This document shows, one piece after another, positions 1 to 11,105 of a DNA stretch of 64,000 nt. The notes below the pieces were generated by a model. That model did not search any database, was not told the DNA's origin, and worked only from the letters and a program-made list of their open reading frames with translations. Positions within the stretch are counted from its first letter, which is position 1. Each line of letters starts with the position of its first letter. Both the position numbers and the translations under genes were made by a program. Source of the stretch: Solea solea (taxonomy: Eukaryota; Chordata; Actinopteri; Pleuronectiformes; Soleidae); the NCBI RefSeq assembly GCF_958295425.1, contig NC_081149.1:5981194-6045193 (forward strand), read 5' to 3'.

Positions 1-314
1 CTGAAACTTTAGGGTTTCATAAACGAGGTAATGACCCAGATACACACACAAACGCAGCGTTAATTGGAGCTTCCGGTCTATGTCGCCTTTAATCTGTTAT
101 CAGTGAAGCGAGTGTTTACATTAAAAATCTACTTAATCCCTGAGGACGCATCATAGTCATTTCTTACACACTGATGCAGTACCAGTTCAATTTTTGTGTG
201 AACCTTTTTGCCGTCACTGACAGACACACGTGTTAATGGGATGAGGGGCGGCTCGTTTAGTGATATATCTGTCGCATTTCTCCCGGTATCTCTCGCGTTC
301 CTTGTCGGAGCGAC
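1..314. other. Unique sequence, nothing recognised
   Basis: I see no gene, splice-flanked open frame or repeat of note in this stretch. The short minus-strand open frame over it has no coding character. Confidence 0.5.
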
Positions 315-441
315 GTCAAAGTCAGCGCTGCGCACGCTGGTGTTCTTACCAAGTCACCTGCCAAGTTTGAAGCCAGTCAAGTGAACCACTCTACAGTTAT
401 TCGGTTAATAGCCAGACAGACGTTCTTCGCATTTATAGATG
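315..441 (+). repeat. Old dispersed repeat, copy 1 (AAGTTTGAAGCC family)
   Basis: The order GTCAAAGTCAG, CCTGCCAAGTTTGAAGCC, CAGACAGACGTT and ATTTATAGA is shared with 60206-60310 in the same orientation. Two copies 60 kb apart with the same internal order mark a dispersed repeat rather than a local duplication. I cannot assign it to a named family. Confidence 0.6.
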
Positions 442-1260
442 GATCGTCCCTTTCAGTGGTACGGTTATTTTTTTAAAAACATGAGCAGAGGAAGAGGGAT
501 GCACAGCATTAGGATTATCCGTGTATTCTCCTCACACTTTGTCTCCCGTGCATTATTTTTTGCCGGGCTCTGGTCCTCACTCTTCGTAGTCCCGGGCTTT
601 TGCTGCGAGGCAATTGCTCTCCGGCATCATGGGGGAATTCATCGCACAGCTCTGCTCGAGATCCAAATGTATTACTATGAGGCAGCTGTGAGTGGTTGGC
701 TGTATGTTGGGAGTGGAAAGGGGGGGGGGGTACCTGTGTCACCCTTTAACCCCCCCCCACCAACACCCAGGCATCTCATTGTATGTGAGGCGGGGGTGGA
801 GGAGTGGGGGGCGGGGGCTATAATTGTTGCTGTAAATTCTGCCGCTCCCCTACGCCCCTGTCTTAAACGCCCATTACGCATGGTTCACTACGGCCCTTGT
901 TGATTGCAACTGTCAAGAAGGGCAGATTTATGCACTCCTGCTCAGAGATGAAGGGATGAAAGGGAGGAGAGAAGGGAGGGTGATTAGAAGAGGGGGAGGC
1001 GGGGTTTTATTGGGTGAGCCCGGCGCTTGACCCCCTCCTCCATCCCGGACTCCCCCACCCCCCCCCCCCCCCCGCCGACGTGGGAGGACACGGTCGAGGC
1101 GGATCGGCGTTTGTGAGCGAGAAAGACGGAAGGAGAGAAGAGAGTCAATCGCTTTTCAATCTGAATTTGAAGCGGCGCGAGTCGCAAAGGCTACAATTTG
1201 AACCCCTCTATTTCTGATTGTTTCGATTTCTTATTTTACTGTAAATATCACTCGTTACGG
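442..1260. other. G/C-run-rich unique sequence without a gene
   Basis: The stretch holds a long G run near 720-730, C runs near 752-760 and a C tract of more than 15 bases near 1055-1072. Open frames on both strands cross these runs and have no convincing splice context. No promoter or gene is supported. Confidence 0.45.
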
Positions 1261-1784
1261 GAGGGAAAACAGTCATTTCTTTACGTCTTCATCCTTGTAT
1301 CAGAATATATATTAGGTTGTGTTTTGATTGTGTTGTGAGGTAATGCACCGTCATTTATCTTAATAGTATAATATGCCGAGTCTTACGTTATTTATTTTGT
1401 ATTTACATTAGCCTCAAACTCTTCCAACGCTCCTTAAATCCCTGGAGATGATATTTCTGTTAAAGAAAATGGACTTTTTCATTTAGGTCGCCCTTTAATG
1501 AAGCTATCTGCTGGGACACTGGAAGACAACAATTCCCATGATTCCCCTCTGCTCCCCGACATCATCAGACTAGGTCTTTTTTGTTGTTATTGTTTTGATT
1601 GAGAGACTCTCAGCGGCAGAAATTACTGTTATTTTGTTGCTCAGTGACTTTTGAATTGAAGCTTGACTTGAAACCAAAAAAAAATAAAAATACCTAAATC
1701 AAATCACAATTGCAATATCTGTCAGAAGAATCTCTATTAGATTTTTTTTTTTCGTTCAGCACTACGTGTGATGAGATCTGAGCC
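1261..1784. other. AT-rich sequence, nothing recognised
   Basis: This is AT-rich unique sequence with A and T runs. No open frame, RNA gene or repeat is recognisable. Confidence 0.45.
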
Positions 1785-2090
1785 TGATGTGTGTGTGTGT
1801 GTGTGTACGTGTACGTGCACAGACTGGTTTCCATGACTTCAGAAGACATTGCATTGACTTACATTCATTTCCTTTGAACCTTAATCATAATAACGACTGA
1901 CCTAACCCTAACCCTGACCTCAGCTTAACGTTAAAACATGTCTTCACCTTAAAATGCAGTCATTCTAGTTATGGGGGGGCTTGATTTTTGTCCCCATAAA
2001 GAAAGAAGACAAATCCCCACAATGTGGCTGTGTGAACAGATTTAGGTCCCCACAGCATAAGGAATACCAGACACACACACACACACACAT
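1785..2090. repeat. Dispersed repeat bounded by (GT)n and (CA)n
   Basis: A (GT)n tract opens the element and a (CA)n tract closes it. Inside are TTCATTTCCTTTGAACCTTA, a short CCTAACCCTAACCCT run, TTAAAATGCAGTCATT and TTAGGTCCCCACA. This order is that of a common fish intronic repeat with TCCCCACAATGTG-type text. The family call is from memory of fish genomes, not from a search. Confidence 0.55.
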
Positions 2091-2929
2091 CCACTCCTCT
2101 CAGCCTCTCAGGAAACCCGGTCTTTTCTCAGAAAACACCACTTGTGTTACAAAAGCTGCTAATCTGTTGAGTGTAGCAGTGAGCCCAGTGTGTGTGTGTG
2201 TGTGAAAGCACTTCCTCAGTCCATCACTGCATGTGCTGTGGTCACACTCTGATCCACTGAGCCATCACAGCACTAAAATAAACCATTATGCTCGGATGCA
2301 GCGCCTCCTCTGCTCTGCTCTGTCTCCTCCATGATCCGACTGAAAACTTATCAGTTACCAGAACTGAAAAAAAAAAAAAGGTAAACATGGCAAAACAGTT
2401 AAATGTGAGGACTGGCTTTTGTTTACCTGTAAACTGGACTGTTTTTTATTCCAAATTGATAAAAATAAACACTTTTACACAGTTTTATTTTTTCCGCCAC
2501 AGAGGTTATTTTTTTTTGCCCCGTGTTTTTTGTGCAGCACAAGTCAAACAGTAAAGGGCAGATTTGGATTAAAATTTCTGGGGATAAAGGTCATGGCCCA
2601 AGGAAGAAATTATTAGATTTTGGTGGCGATGCAGATCTTTAAAATACAAATTTTAACTCTGTGAGACAGGAGATTGTATTGGGACTGTGGGAAACCGAGT
2701 GGAATATTATTATTATCTGATTGTGTTTGTCGTGTAAACAAATATATGTCATTTATTTCATAAACAACCAGAACATTACATTAAAACTTTCAAACCAGCC
2801 TTTGCGTGTCAACTATAGTCACATAAAATCATCTATAACTAATACTCCATCAACATAGTTTAGACAACTTTAATATTTAGTCTTTGGAGCTATAATTACA
2901 AAACAGAAAATCAAAAATGTAGTTTTTAA
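2091..2929. other. Unique sequence, nothing recognised
   Basis: Short (GT)n near 2190-2204 and an A tract near 2370. The small open frames are not supported by splice or start context. Confidence 0.4.
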
Positions 2930-2971
2930 CGGCCCATTAGGGGGCAGTGGGCCACACTTTGAGAACCACTG
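2930..2971 (-). mobile_element. hAT-type terminal fragment
   Basis: The text CACACTTTGAGAACCACTG is the reverse complement of CAGTGGTTCTCAAAGTGTG, the classic terminal inverted repeat of Charlie-like hAT elements. I did not find the opposite end upstream, so this is a truncated or diverged copy. Its outer end is at 2971. Confidence 0.55.
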
Positions 2972-2990
2972 CTCTATGGCAAACTATCAG

Positions 2991-3055
2991 ACCTGACTGA
3001 GGGAGTATTTGTGTTTATACAGCAGCAGAGCAACCAGGTTTATTGAGCAATAAAA
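2991..3055 (+). repeat. Dispersed repeat, copy 1 (TGACTGAGGGAG family)
   Basis: CTGACTGAGGGAGTATTTGT, TATACAGCAGCAGAGCA and GCAATAAAATTCC match 63213-63290 in order and orientation. Function and family are unknown to me. Confidence 0.5.
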
Positions 3056-3584
3056 TTCCCTTTGCATTCTCAGTTGTCTCGATGTTAGTGTTGTCTTTGT
3101 TCGTCTCGACACTTCCTGCAGCGTGGGACTGTTATCATATGTCTAATGTTGTTACTCAGCTTTAAGTGTCATATCTCTATGTTGTGTCAGTGGAAGCCAG
3201 AACTACACCACAATCTGTTAAATTTCTGACAGAAAGTGCAAAAACCACCAGTCAGACACGTGTGGAGCCTCCGAAGTTCATATATGACAAGAAAACGTCA
3301 AAAAATAATGTAAATAAGGAAGTTACAGTAGAGTCACAGCGGAAAGAGAAAAGCTAACGTGTGTATTTCGATACACACCAGTCCTACCCTTTGTGCTATC
3401 TCTATTTGTCATTTCACTTGTTGTCATGTGCTAATTTGTCACGTCAGAGCTAAGCGCTAACCTCTGTGTGTGTGTGTGTGTGTGTTGTGCCTCTATGAGA
3501 TTCTGGGCTGTTGTTACTCACTGATGTATTTTTCATTCCATTTTTGTCCCACTAGTGTCTTTTAAAGCGAGGCCGGAGCAGGAG
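3056..3584. other. Unique sequence with a short (GT)n
   Basis: A (GT)n tract lies at about 3466-3484. There is no supported gene. Confidence 0.4.
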
Positions 3585-3935
3585 GCCGCTGTTTGTTAGA
3601 TAGTGATAGATAGCGCTCGTTGCCCGCTTGGCAGCATTACTGTAACGCGGGCTAAACGTGCACACAAGTCTCTAAGTGGTCCCTAAGTTGTCCTGCGGGA
3701 TGATGGGATGCCATAGCAGCAGGCAGTAATGGAATTACAGGAAAGACCCTGCCCTGGTCGCGCTGACGAGAGGCACAAATGGAGGATGAGATGTAGCGAG
3801 GAGTGGAGGCAGAACCGGAGCTAACAGACCAATCTACACTGTGGCACTTATGGAATTACCCGCTTCACCTTCTTTAGGGCCGGAGCGATCAATGGCGCTC
3901 ATTAATAATTCACGCGGTCTTGGGGAGGAAACGAT
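3585..3935. promoter_or_regulatory. Candidate conserved non-coding block
   Basis: Unique, balanced-composition sequence without microsatellites. It ends in a run of homeodomain-like cores (GGAATTACCC, CATTAATAATTCACG). It resembles developmental-gene enhancers in general texture only. No alignment was possible. Confidence 0.25.
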
Positions 3936-4110
3936 AACTGTCATAAATGGTCATTTTGTTTGATCATTACAATCCTTTTCATTGGGATAAACAGATAAAC
4001 AGACAACATTATTCATCAGCAAAAGAAAGAAAAAGTATAAATATTCATGACACACAAACACACATATTCTGTATGCAGAATAGCATGCAACCTGCAGAAA
4101 AAACATGTAC

Positions 4111-4150
4111 ATATTTATATATATATATATATATATATACATATATATGT
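4111..4150. repeat. (TA)n microsatellite
   Basis: Nearly uninterrupted TA dinucleotides flanked by ACATATTTAT and ATGTATCC. Confidence 0.85.
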
Positions 4151-4368
4151 ATCCAGGCTGTATTGATGTGATTTCCCTTGAACGATGAAATTATTTACAG
4201 AATTGATTAAGATGAAGTCTAATCTTTATGCATATAGCATATATGGCTGAATATGAATGTGGCCGAGCTGGAGCTCTGTCAGCTGCGAGATGGATGGTGA
4301 GCCGGTGTTTGTCTTTCAGCGCAGGCATCATGGAAAACATCAGAGGAAGTCAGGAGAGTTCTGGAACG

Positions 4369-4371
<3 letters not shown>

Positions 4372-4403
<32 letters not shown>
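4372..4403. repeat. (GT)n microsatellite
   Basis: About 16 uninterrupted GT units. Confidence 0.9.
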
Positions 4404-4405
<2 letters not shown>

Positions 4406-6373
4406 CAACCACACCTCACAGTACTCCACTCTCATTTCATTAGCTGCCAAGACGATCAAGTCTGGACCACTTTGAATTTTTATTTATAGCCGTGGCGCTT
4501 TCTTTCTTTCTTTCCTTCTTTGAGTCATCAAAAAAAAAAAAAAAACACAATCACATTTGTTTCCTGCCGCAAATCCTTATTTTTGTGCCTAACACGTGCC
4601 GCGCCCGCTCGCGAGTACAGGAAGAAACAGATGGGTTTGGTTGCAGATACAGAGACGGGAGCAAATTGAGGTCACGGAGCAGGTCGCGTGAATCGCGCGC
4701 TCAAGACGCCGGGCGTCGGTGTGAAGCAAAGGAGGAGACGGTTTTTTTTTGTTTAAAGAGATGTTTTTGGCACCAAACGGTAGCGCGGGGAGATGACGAG
4801 CCTCTGGGCGCAGACAGCCGTCAATGGGCAGGGATAATTTGATGAATGCCTCCACTCCCACTTCCCCCGCCACCGCCGCCTTCTCTTCATAACCAGATTT
4901 CTTCTTCTGCTCCGGCTTTATGTGTGTGTGTGTGTGTCTCCAGATGAAGTGGATCAACACATTTTTGTATTCATGCCGACTCGTCTGTGTGACCTCAGGG
5001 CTGGGTGACTAAGAGGAAAAAAAAAAAAAAAAAGCGTGATATCTCTGTTCATCCTTAAAAAAAAACACCAGGAAACAAAGTGATGAGGATGTTGGTTCAG
5101 ACTCTGGAAGTACTATGTTTTCATTTGTCTTTGCTTCGGTTACAGGAGTAACACCAAAGAACATAAACTCCTCTGCTACACTGGCCATGCACACGCCAGG
5201 TGTTACACTCTCAGGTGTTAATAATGAGAATCAACCATGGTGAAAAGTACAAGATGGATTGTTTCTGTTAAACTGATGAGGAGAAGAAACAGAAACTGGA
5301 TGAGAGTCACACTTTGCCTGATGAGAACCAATGAATGCGTCCTCGTTTATGAAGCCCTCCGATTTTGCCCGGTTACCATTAAGCTCGGACAGCTCCATGA
5401 CTTTCTAAAGCCCTCGCTGGGACAGCGGCGCGTGCAGCACCTGTGGCTCTTGGCAGCGTCGACAGAAAGCCAGCGGCCTTTAGGCCAACTCTGCGTGTTG
5501 AAATGCCTGTTGGCGTCTGCCGCCGAGCGAGCTCATTGCGATTGGCCGTTTAGCTCCAGTTTAAATCAGGATTTAAGGAGAGAGACACAACAACGACAAA
5601 GATGTCAAGGTGGAACACAACAAGGAGCTCATGGTAATCTCATTTTCCAGAATCTTCCATAATCAAGATCAAGATCAACAAACGCTGAATATGTGCCTGA
5701 ATAACCGACATCTGCCCTTTCACACATTTGCAGGAAGTACATCGTGGTTGCTCGTTGGCTGTCGTGATTTGTAAAGCAGTTGATTTCGGTGTAACTGAAT
5801 GATTAGAATCAGTGATCAATGACCGGAGCACAGTCCCTGAACTGAAATACAACTGAACGGGTTGCTATTCGGCTCACGATCGCCGGCTTTCAGCAGTGCT
5901 GTCGCTACATACACCACACTCCTCAGTTAGATATAGACATTTTAGACATTTTCTTTGCTGAATGTTGGAGATGAACGTAAGTTTGCAGTATTTAAAAGAC
6001 TCGCAGCTCGCTTGGAACGTCGCCGGAGCAGGTACCAGGTCGGCGTTCTCCTCGCGTGCGCGTCTGTATCCCGACGTGTAAACAATGACGCTCCAATGAC
6101 CGGCCTTGTCCTCCCGTGCTCAGCCACAGGATTTGATCTCGTCTCTGTTTTGCCATTTCCCTCACAAGTGTGCCGGTGCGTGTACGGGGTTGTGCGGCCG
6201 CGCGGCGTGCAAGCGAGTCGCCACCGGGGAGCAGTTTAAGGGCCTTTTATAGAGATAGATCCGTCCGGTTTACTGGGCTGAAGCTCGCTACCAAAAGAAT
6301 TGTGACAGACATGTAGCCTGCTAGACCCTCATACATAAACCACTGGAGTGTTTGTTTGCGTTGTATGTGTGCA

Positions 6374-6376
<3 letters not shown>
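4404..6376. other. Unique sequence, no gene seen
   Basis: Contains A tracts near 4530 and 5017, a T tract near 4741 and a (GT)n near 4921-4937. Open frames up to about 140 codons exist on both strands (for example 5237-5662), but they have no splice sites in frame and no recognisable protein motif. Confidence 0.4.

Positions 6377-6407
<31 letters not shown>
6377..6407. repeat. (GT)n microsatellite
   Basis: About 15 GT units, followed by TTGTGGGAG. Confidence 0.9.
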
Positions 6408-6417
6408 GTGGGAGATA

Positions 6418-6835
6418 GCAATAGCTGTTGTATCTCACATGCTTTGCCTTCAATAGCCCAATCAGTCAGCGGAACCCTTCAGACAGTCTCCTCTTAATAA
6501 GGAAGCTTCCAGCCCAATTCCCGCAGATAGCCTAAGTAAATCAAAGCAGTGAGGAGGAGAGGAGAGCCTCTTCAATCAGGCTCTAGAGAATGGAGCCTGG
6601 GCAACTCTAACACTCCAGACAATAAGAGAGGGATGGAGGGAGGAGGAGATACAGTGATATTCCCCCGTATGGTGATGACAACACTTAGAGTGAGGCGTAC
6701 CATTCATCTGGGCCCGGCCATCTTCTCCGAGCTGCATCTCTGCACCCTCAGGTCCTCGACACTCTGCATCCTCCCAGAAAAAAATAAAAACATGCCCTAT
6801 TGTAATTCATGTTATGCTGCGAGAGCCTGAGCTTT
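6418..6835. promoter_or_regulatory. Candidate conserved non-coding block
   Basis: Unique sequence with few simple repeats. It contains ACATGCTTTGCCTTCAATAG, CCAATCAGTCAG and CTTAATAAGGAAGC, and further on CCCCGTATGGTGATGACAAC. It lies directly before a CTTC microsatellite. The call rests on texture only. Confidence 0.25.
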
Positions 6836-6860
6836 TGGCGAATGCCTTCAAGCCTCCTCC

Positions 6861-6905
6861 TCCCCTCCTTCCTTCCTTCCTTCCTTCCTTCCGTCCTTCC
6901 TTCCT
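6861..6905. repeat. (CCTT)n microsatellite
   Basis: About ten tetranucleotide units with a single CCGT interruption. Confidence 0.85.
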
Positions 6906-7149
6906 AGTCCTCATGGAAAGCTGAGTGAAGCCATAATGCCACGTTTTGGTATTCCGCCCTGAAAGCAAAGCCACAAACTCGGGCTTGCGCGTTGGTCAGG
7001 GTTCAGGTTGGACCGATCCGAGCGGTCCCACGTCGGCAATTTGAGCGGCGAGAGCGAGCGTTCCGGACCACATGCGCCTCATCAGTGCGTCACAGGTGAA
7101 GGGGAGGAAACGAGGAAGCAAAGGGTTAGGAGCGAGGAGGGAGGAGGCT

Positions 7150-7480
7150 GAAGTTTAGAAGGCGAGGGCGCTGGCATCTGCATTCGGCCAGGCCAGCAGA
7201 TGTGGCGATCCTGGTCTATTTGAGCTAAAGTGATGATTAAGGGATCATGGCCCTTAAATAGACAATCCTGTTTACCCAGTTTAGGGCTGCGATCAATCCG
7301 CCACTCGCCAGATTAATTGAGACGCTTCCGATTGATTTTCTTTTCTTTCTTTTTTCCACCCCCCCTCCCCTGCCCTCACTTCCCCCCCTCACCCTCCTCC
7401 CTCCCTCCCTCCCTCTCCTCTCCTCCTGCCTAGGCCTTCCTATCAATGACTTCTCAAACTGCAAGGCCATAATTCATGAG
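7150..7480. promoter_or_regulatory. Candidate conserved non-coding block, bipartite
   Basis: Two unique halves flank a C/T-rich low-complexity insert at about 7338-7430. The left half has CAGCAGATGTGGC (E-box core), GTGATGATTAAGGGATCATG, CTTAAATAG and GATTAATTGAGACG. The right half has CTATCAATGACTTCTCAAAC and CATAATTCATGAGTG. Packed homeodomain and bHLH-like cores in moderate-GC sequence are typical of developmental enhancers. I infer this and cannot show conservation. Confidence 0.35.
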
Positions 7481-7500
7481 TGAGGGCTGCTGGTGTAGAG

Positions 7501-7522
7501 TGTGTGTGTGTGTGTGTGCGTG
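7501..7522. repeat. (GT)n microsatellite
   Basis: Short GT run with a GC interruption. Confidence 0.8.
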
Positions 7523-7794
7523 TGTGCATGTAAAATGTATGACAGAATGTTACATCACCGCCTGCCTGCACTTCACGTGGAGGCGGGCTCTGGGGAGGGT
7601 CGCGGTAACGATTCCGCACGCTCGTCTCCGTCCGGGAAAATCACCACGAGTGTAGTTCAAGCCAACGTATTCCTTTCTTCCTCCTCGAGCGTCGTTTGCC
7701 TCGTCTTCATCACCTGTACAAGCGCGCACGTGTGTCGGTGTAGGAACTGTCATACGACGTGAGGGGCGTGGAGAATCTCTTTACTGTCCCACCT

Positions 7795-7905
7795 GTAACG
7801 AGCCTCATTAGCAGCTGTGGCGGCTGCCGCCTGACAGTGGAGGCATCAGTTAATTAGGCCAAAAGAAAAAGGCTGAACTTTACACACACACACACACACA
7901 CACAG
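7795..7905. promoter_or_regulatory. Short candidate conserved block and (CA)n
   Basis: CGAGCCTCATTAGCAGCTG and GGCATCAGTTAATTAGGCC are homeodomain/E-box-like cores in unique sequence. A (CA)n tract follows at about 7884-7904. Confidence 0.2.
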
Positions 7906-8584
7906 GTCCCTGGCACATGATGATGCGCACATGGAGATGTAAGAGTTTCCTGACCCCGAGCGTCAGAGAGCTGCAGAGAGGCAGGATCAACTGTGGGGAA
8001 AGCAGGTGATTACTGAGTCTCATCTCAGTATCTCAGTATCACACATGACGTTTATGAATTTACCTCTATAAACTTAATATATATCATACTTTTAAATGAC
8101 TGTTTATTGTTTTAGGCACCTACAACGATAGCGTTTCTGATCCCAATGTTAGAATCTTACTACTTAATATAGTGTAAGTGCTACTGCTTTATAGATCAGG
8201 CAATAGGGGGCGCCCTCTGTCTCTCTTCCCCCGAACACACACACACACACATGCTTAAAACCATTAAACGTGGATTTATTGATTAGTCATTAGAAAAAAA
8301 AAGAAAATCTAGCCTGCCCAAGCGTTCAAGTTGTTTCCTGTGTGTGTGTCAAACATGTACTTGTACAGTAGGTTTATTCACAGTTATGTGGCAGGGAATT
8401 CATTCATTCATTCATTTATTCATTCATTTGTTGTTTATCTTGTTTGGAGAATAGAAAAAAAGACGACCACGACTGAACTCGTCTCCCGCTCCGCGTGAGA
8501 CAGTGTCTGTCAGACATCACCAGCATCTGTCAGAATCTTTCAAGGCTCATCTTTGCACTTTGCCTTCGGGGCAAACACATTTCT
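7906..8584. other. No gene; small simple repeats
   Basis: Includes a short (CA)n at about 8235-8250 and a TTCA-type tetranucleotide run at about 8398-8428. Nothing else is recognised. Confidence 0.4.
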
Positions 8585-8774
8585 CATGTCGCCCTCCCCC
8601 TCCTCCCCCTCCTCCCCCTCCTCCTCCTCCAAGCCAACCAATAAGCAAAAGAAATAAACCAAAGCTGGAAAACAAGGCACTGATAGGATCAGTTTTGGCA
8701 GCGTCTTGTGAGCGCTCGCTCTCTCTGAGGCAGATTTGTCAGGCTTTGCGCGGCTGCTCCTTGACAGCTTAAGC

Positions 8775-8775
<1 letters not shown>

Positions 8776-8855
<80 letters not shown>

Positions 8856-8866
8856 CAGCAGCAGCT
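8776..8866. repeat. Long pure (CAG)n / (CTG)n tract
   Basis: About 26 uninterrupted CAG units run from 8776 to 8854, then a CA break and further CAG units. Open frames across it on both strands read as polyalanine, but no splice sites or codon context support translation. Pure tracts of this length are usually length-variable. Confidence 0.95.
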
Positions 8867-9113
8867 ACCTCCTGAGCATGGCCCTTGTGTGTGGTCAGCG
8901 TCCATGATAAAGGGACGACGGCCGCACCAGCGTGTTGTTAATGTTAATCGCGCTGCTAATTTTCTGTTTGCCTGCCGGTGACGCTTTATTGGACGTGACA
9001 GCAAACGTCAGTGGGGACAGGAGGACTCATTGTTAGCTGCTCACACTAATCTTCTGTCCTTTTATATATCGTTCAAGGATGTAGCAACCAAATAACAGCA
9101 GATAATGCTCTAA

Positions 9114-9186
9114 TACTAATAATAATAACGATAATAACAATAATATAATGATAATAATGATAATAATAACAATAATAATAATAATC
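9114..9186. repeat. Imperfect (AAT)n tract
   Basis: AAT units interrupted by AAC and GAT units. Confidence 0.85.
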
Positions 9187-9469
9187 ATCCTAACAATTTA
9201 AGCCGCAATCTGCAATCTCTCATGTACAAAGCCCACGGAGGGTTTTAAACTTCAGACACTGTGGACACAAACGCTGTCTCATTGAGTGACGACATCATGG
9301 AACAGACCATATGTGCTTGGCTTCAACCTATGACCGTGCCGACCACCAGGGGGCAGAATATGAGCCGTTTATGAACGGAAAAGGCAGATTTCAAACGTTT
9401 GAAAAATGTGGGCGCTTCATCTAGACGGAAAATAGCAACACTGAACTTATAATTAGGGCTGAAGATAAC

Positions 9470-9541
9470 ATATATTATATTATATTATGATATATTATAT
9501 TATATTATATTATATTATATTATATTATATTATATATATTA
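9470..9541. repeat. (TATAT)n pentanucleotide tract
   Basis: Repeats of ATATT with one GATAT interruption near 9488. Confidence 0.85.
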
Positions 9542-9542
9542 T

Positions 9543-10020
9543 TATTGTCATTTCATCGAGTTCTTGTTTGGTTTTTGCAAGATGTCATAAAATGTTGGAA
9601 AATGTTGATCAGTTTTTCCCCTAAACATTGAAATGGCGACGTTCACTAATGTCTTGTTTTTGTCTACAAACAAAAATTATTCAGTTTTAAAGAATTCTTT
9701 GTTACATTGAGTATAAAATCCATAAAATATTCACATTTAAACAGCTGAAAACTCACAGAAACCAGAAAATATTCACATTTAAGCAGCCGAAAACTCACAG
9801 AAACTAGAAAATATTCACATTTAAGCAGCTAAAAACTCACAGAAACTAGAAAATATTCACATTTAAGCAGCTGAAAACTCACAGAAACTAGAAAATATTC
9901 ACATTTAAGCAGCTGAAAACTTAGAGCTTGTTTTAATTATTAAAAAAACCCACTGAAACCGATCGAAGCGATTATCGAAATAGTTGACGATTCATTTAGT
10001 AATCAATTTTTCAGGGCAGA
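9543..10020 (+). repeat. Dispersed element with an internally expanded minisatellite
   Basis: Order of landmarks: GATGTCATAAAATGTTGG, ATGGCGACGTTCACTAATG, TGTTACATTGAG, a block of 42-bp repeats, then CGATTATCGAAATAGTTGAC. The same text occurs at 50555-50760 (left part) and 60950-61145 (right part), both + strand. The final CGATTATCG... text is typical of a widespread teleost repeat. Only this copy carries the tandem expansion. Confidence 0.65.
9724..9921 (+). repeat. 42-bp minisatellite, about five copies
   Basis: The unit begins AAAATATTCACATTTAAGC and continues AGCTGAAAACTCACAGAAAC. Starts fall at 9724, 9766, 9808, 9850 and 9892, exactly 42 bases apart. Units differ at only a few positions, so expansion is fairly recent. 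A single related unit sits at 61078-61106. Confidence 0.95.
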
Positions 10021-10395
10021 ATAAAAAATGCTTTGAAGAATTCAGGGTAAGTGTGAGGTGAAATTCTGAATATTTGAATTAGAATTTTGCGAGGGAGGCA
10101 GCCATTTTATTTGCTCGGTTTTTAAAACAATCAAAAATCTGTGTTGATGTTTTGTGTCGTTGAGGCTCTGTAATGTGATCGGGATCAACTTAGTAAAATG
10201 TGGGAGGAGATTTCGACTGTTGCTGTAGCGCCACCATCAGTACGACTGGGCTTGTGTTTGCAGCTTTGGAAGTTATGTCATGGAACTGGATGTTGGATCA
10301 CTGGGAGATGGATGAAAAATAATGACAACGCTGGTCTATAAATGACCACAACTTGTGCTTGTGCAAGTTACCGTGGAAACGCAGTCTCAGGTTGT

Positions 10396-10659
10396 CAGTG
10401 GCGGATCTAGAAAATTGTACGGGGGGGGGGGGGGGTCCTCCTCATGTGGTGTGTGAAATTCCCCCCAGTAAATATTTTCTTTCTGACGTTAATTTGACGT
10501 TAACATCTGTTCACTGACTTCAGACATGTGTTTGACGCAGGGCCGTAGCAACGTTTTTCAGGGCCCTAAGATTATGTTTACAATTGTAATGCTTGGCGTG
10601 AATTCATCTCATATTTATTTAAGTTAGATGAGAGGGGGGCAGCTGTAGATCCGCCCCTG
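10396..10659. mobile_element. hAT-like MITE with 8-bp target duplication
   Basis: The left end CAGTGGCGGATCTAG and the right end GTAGATCCGCCCCTG are inverted repeats of each other. The flanking octamers CAGGTTGT (10388-10395) and TAGGTCGT (10660-10667) agree at 6 of 8 positions, as expected of an aged hAT target duplication. The interior is non-coding and holds a G tract near 10423-10436. A second element-like start, CAGGGCCGTAGCAACG, lies inside near 10539. Confidence 0.8.
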
Positions 10660-10864
10660 TAGGTCGTTTCAGCACCATGGAGAGTGAGCATAGTGCATTC
10701 AAAGTGCATTCACGCCACACGATGGTGCACACAACATATGTTACAGGAAAGCATTTAAAACCACAGACTCCTCACATGAGACGTGCAGGTGCGCCATATA
10801 GCAAGGTGCTTTGTGGGAAAAAAAATGCGGCACCTTCTTCCTCCTTCTGTCTTGTGCTCTAATT

Positions 10865-11105
10865 TGATTACAGACTGATTAAAGCCTCCCTAATGCAGTC
10901 AGAGATACGGGCATGCTAATGTAATAAAATCACTTACAGCTAAAACAGGTTAGCTTAATTGGCAGGCGGCGCGACGCTGGGATTTGCATTAAATTATTTA
11001 TTTGCTTAGCAGACGCCCTTACGCGGGGCAACGCTTCAATTCCATTACACACATTAGCCATTTGCGCAGCCAATTTAGCTCGAGCACCTCCTCGTCCAAG
11101 GATAG
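10865..11105. promoter_or_regulatory. Candidate conserved non-coding block with an octamer site
   Basis: Unique sequence rich in homeodomain/POU-like cores: TTGATTACAGACTGATTAAA, TTAGCTTAATTGGC, GGGATTTGCATTAAATTATT (octamer ATTTGCAT on the + strand) and CACACATTAGCC. The segment TTTGCTTAGCAGACGCCCTT resembles the core of an abundant teleost repeat and also matches 59277-59325. It may be an old repeat co-opted as a regulatory element, which is inference. Confidence 0.35.

Noticed and set aside
1901..1915. Telomere repeat (CCTAACCCTAACCCT)
   Set aside because: Only two and a half units inside a common dispersed repeat. It is not a telomere or interstitial telomeric array.
8540..9004. Long open frame with a polyalanine run
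   Set aside because: It is the CAG microsatellite read in another frame. Open frames occur on both strands over the tract, and there are no splice sites or homology outside it.
9724..9921. CRISPR-like array
   Set aside because: The 42-base units are contiguous with no unique spacers, and the setting is an animal genome.
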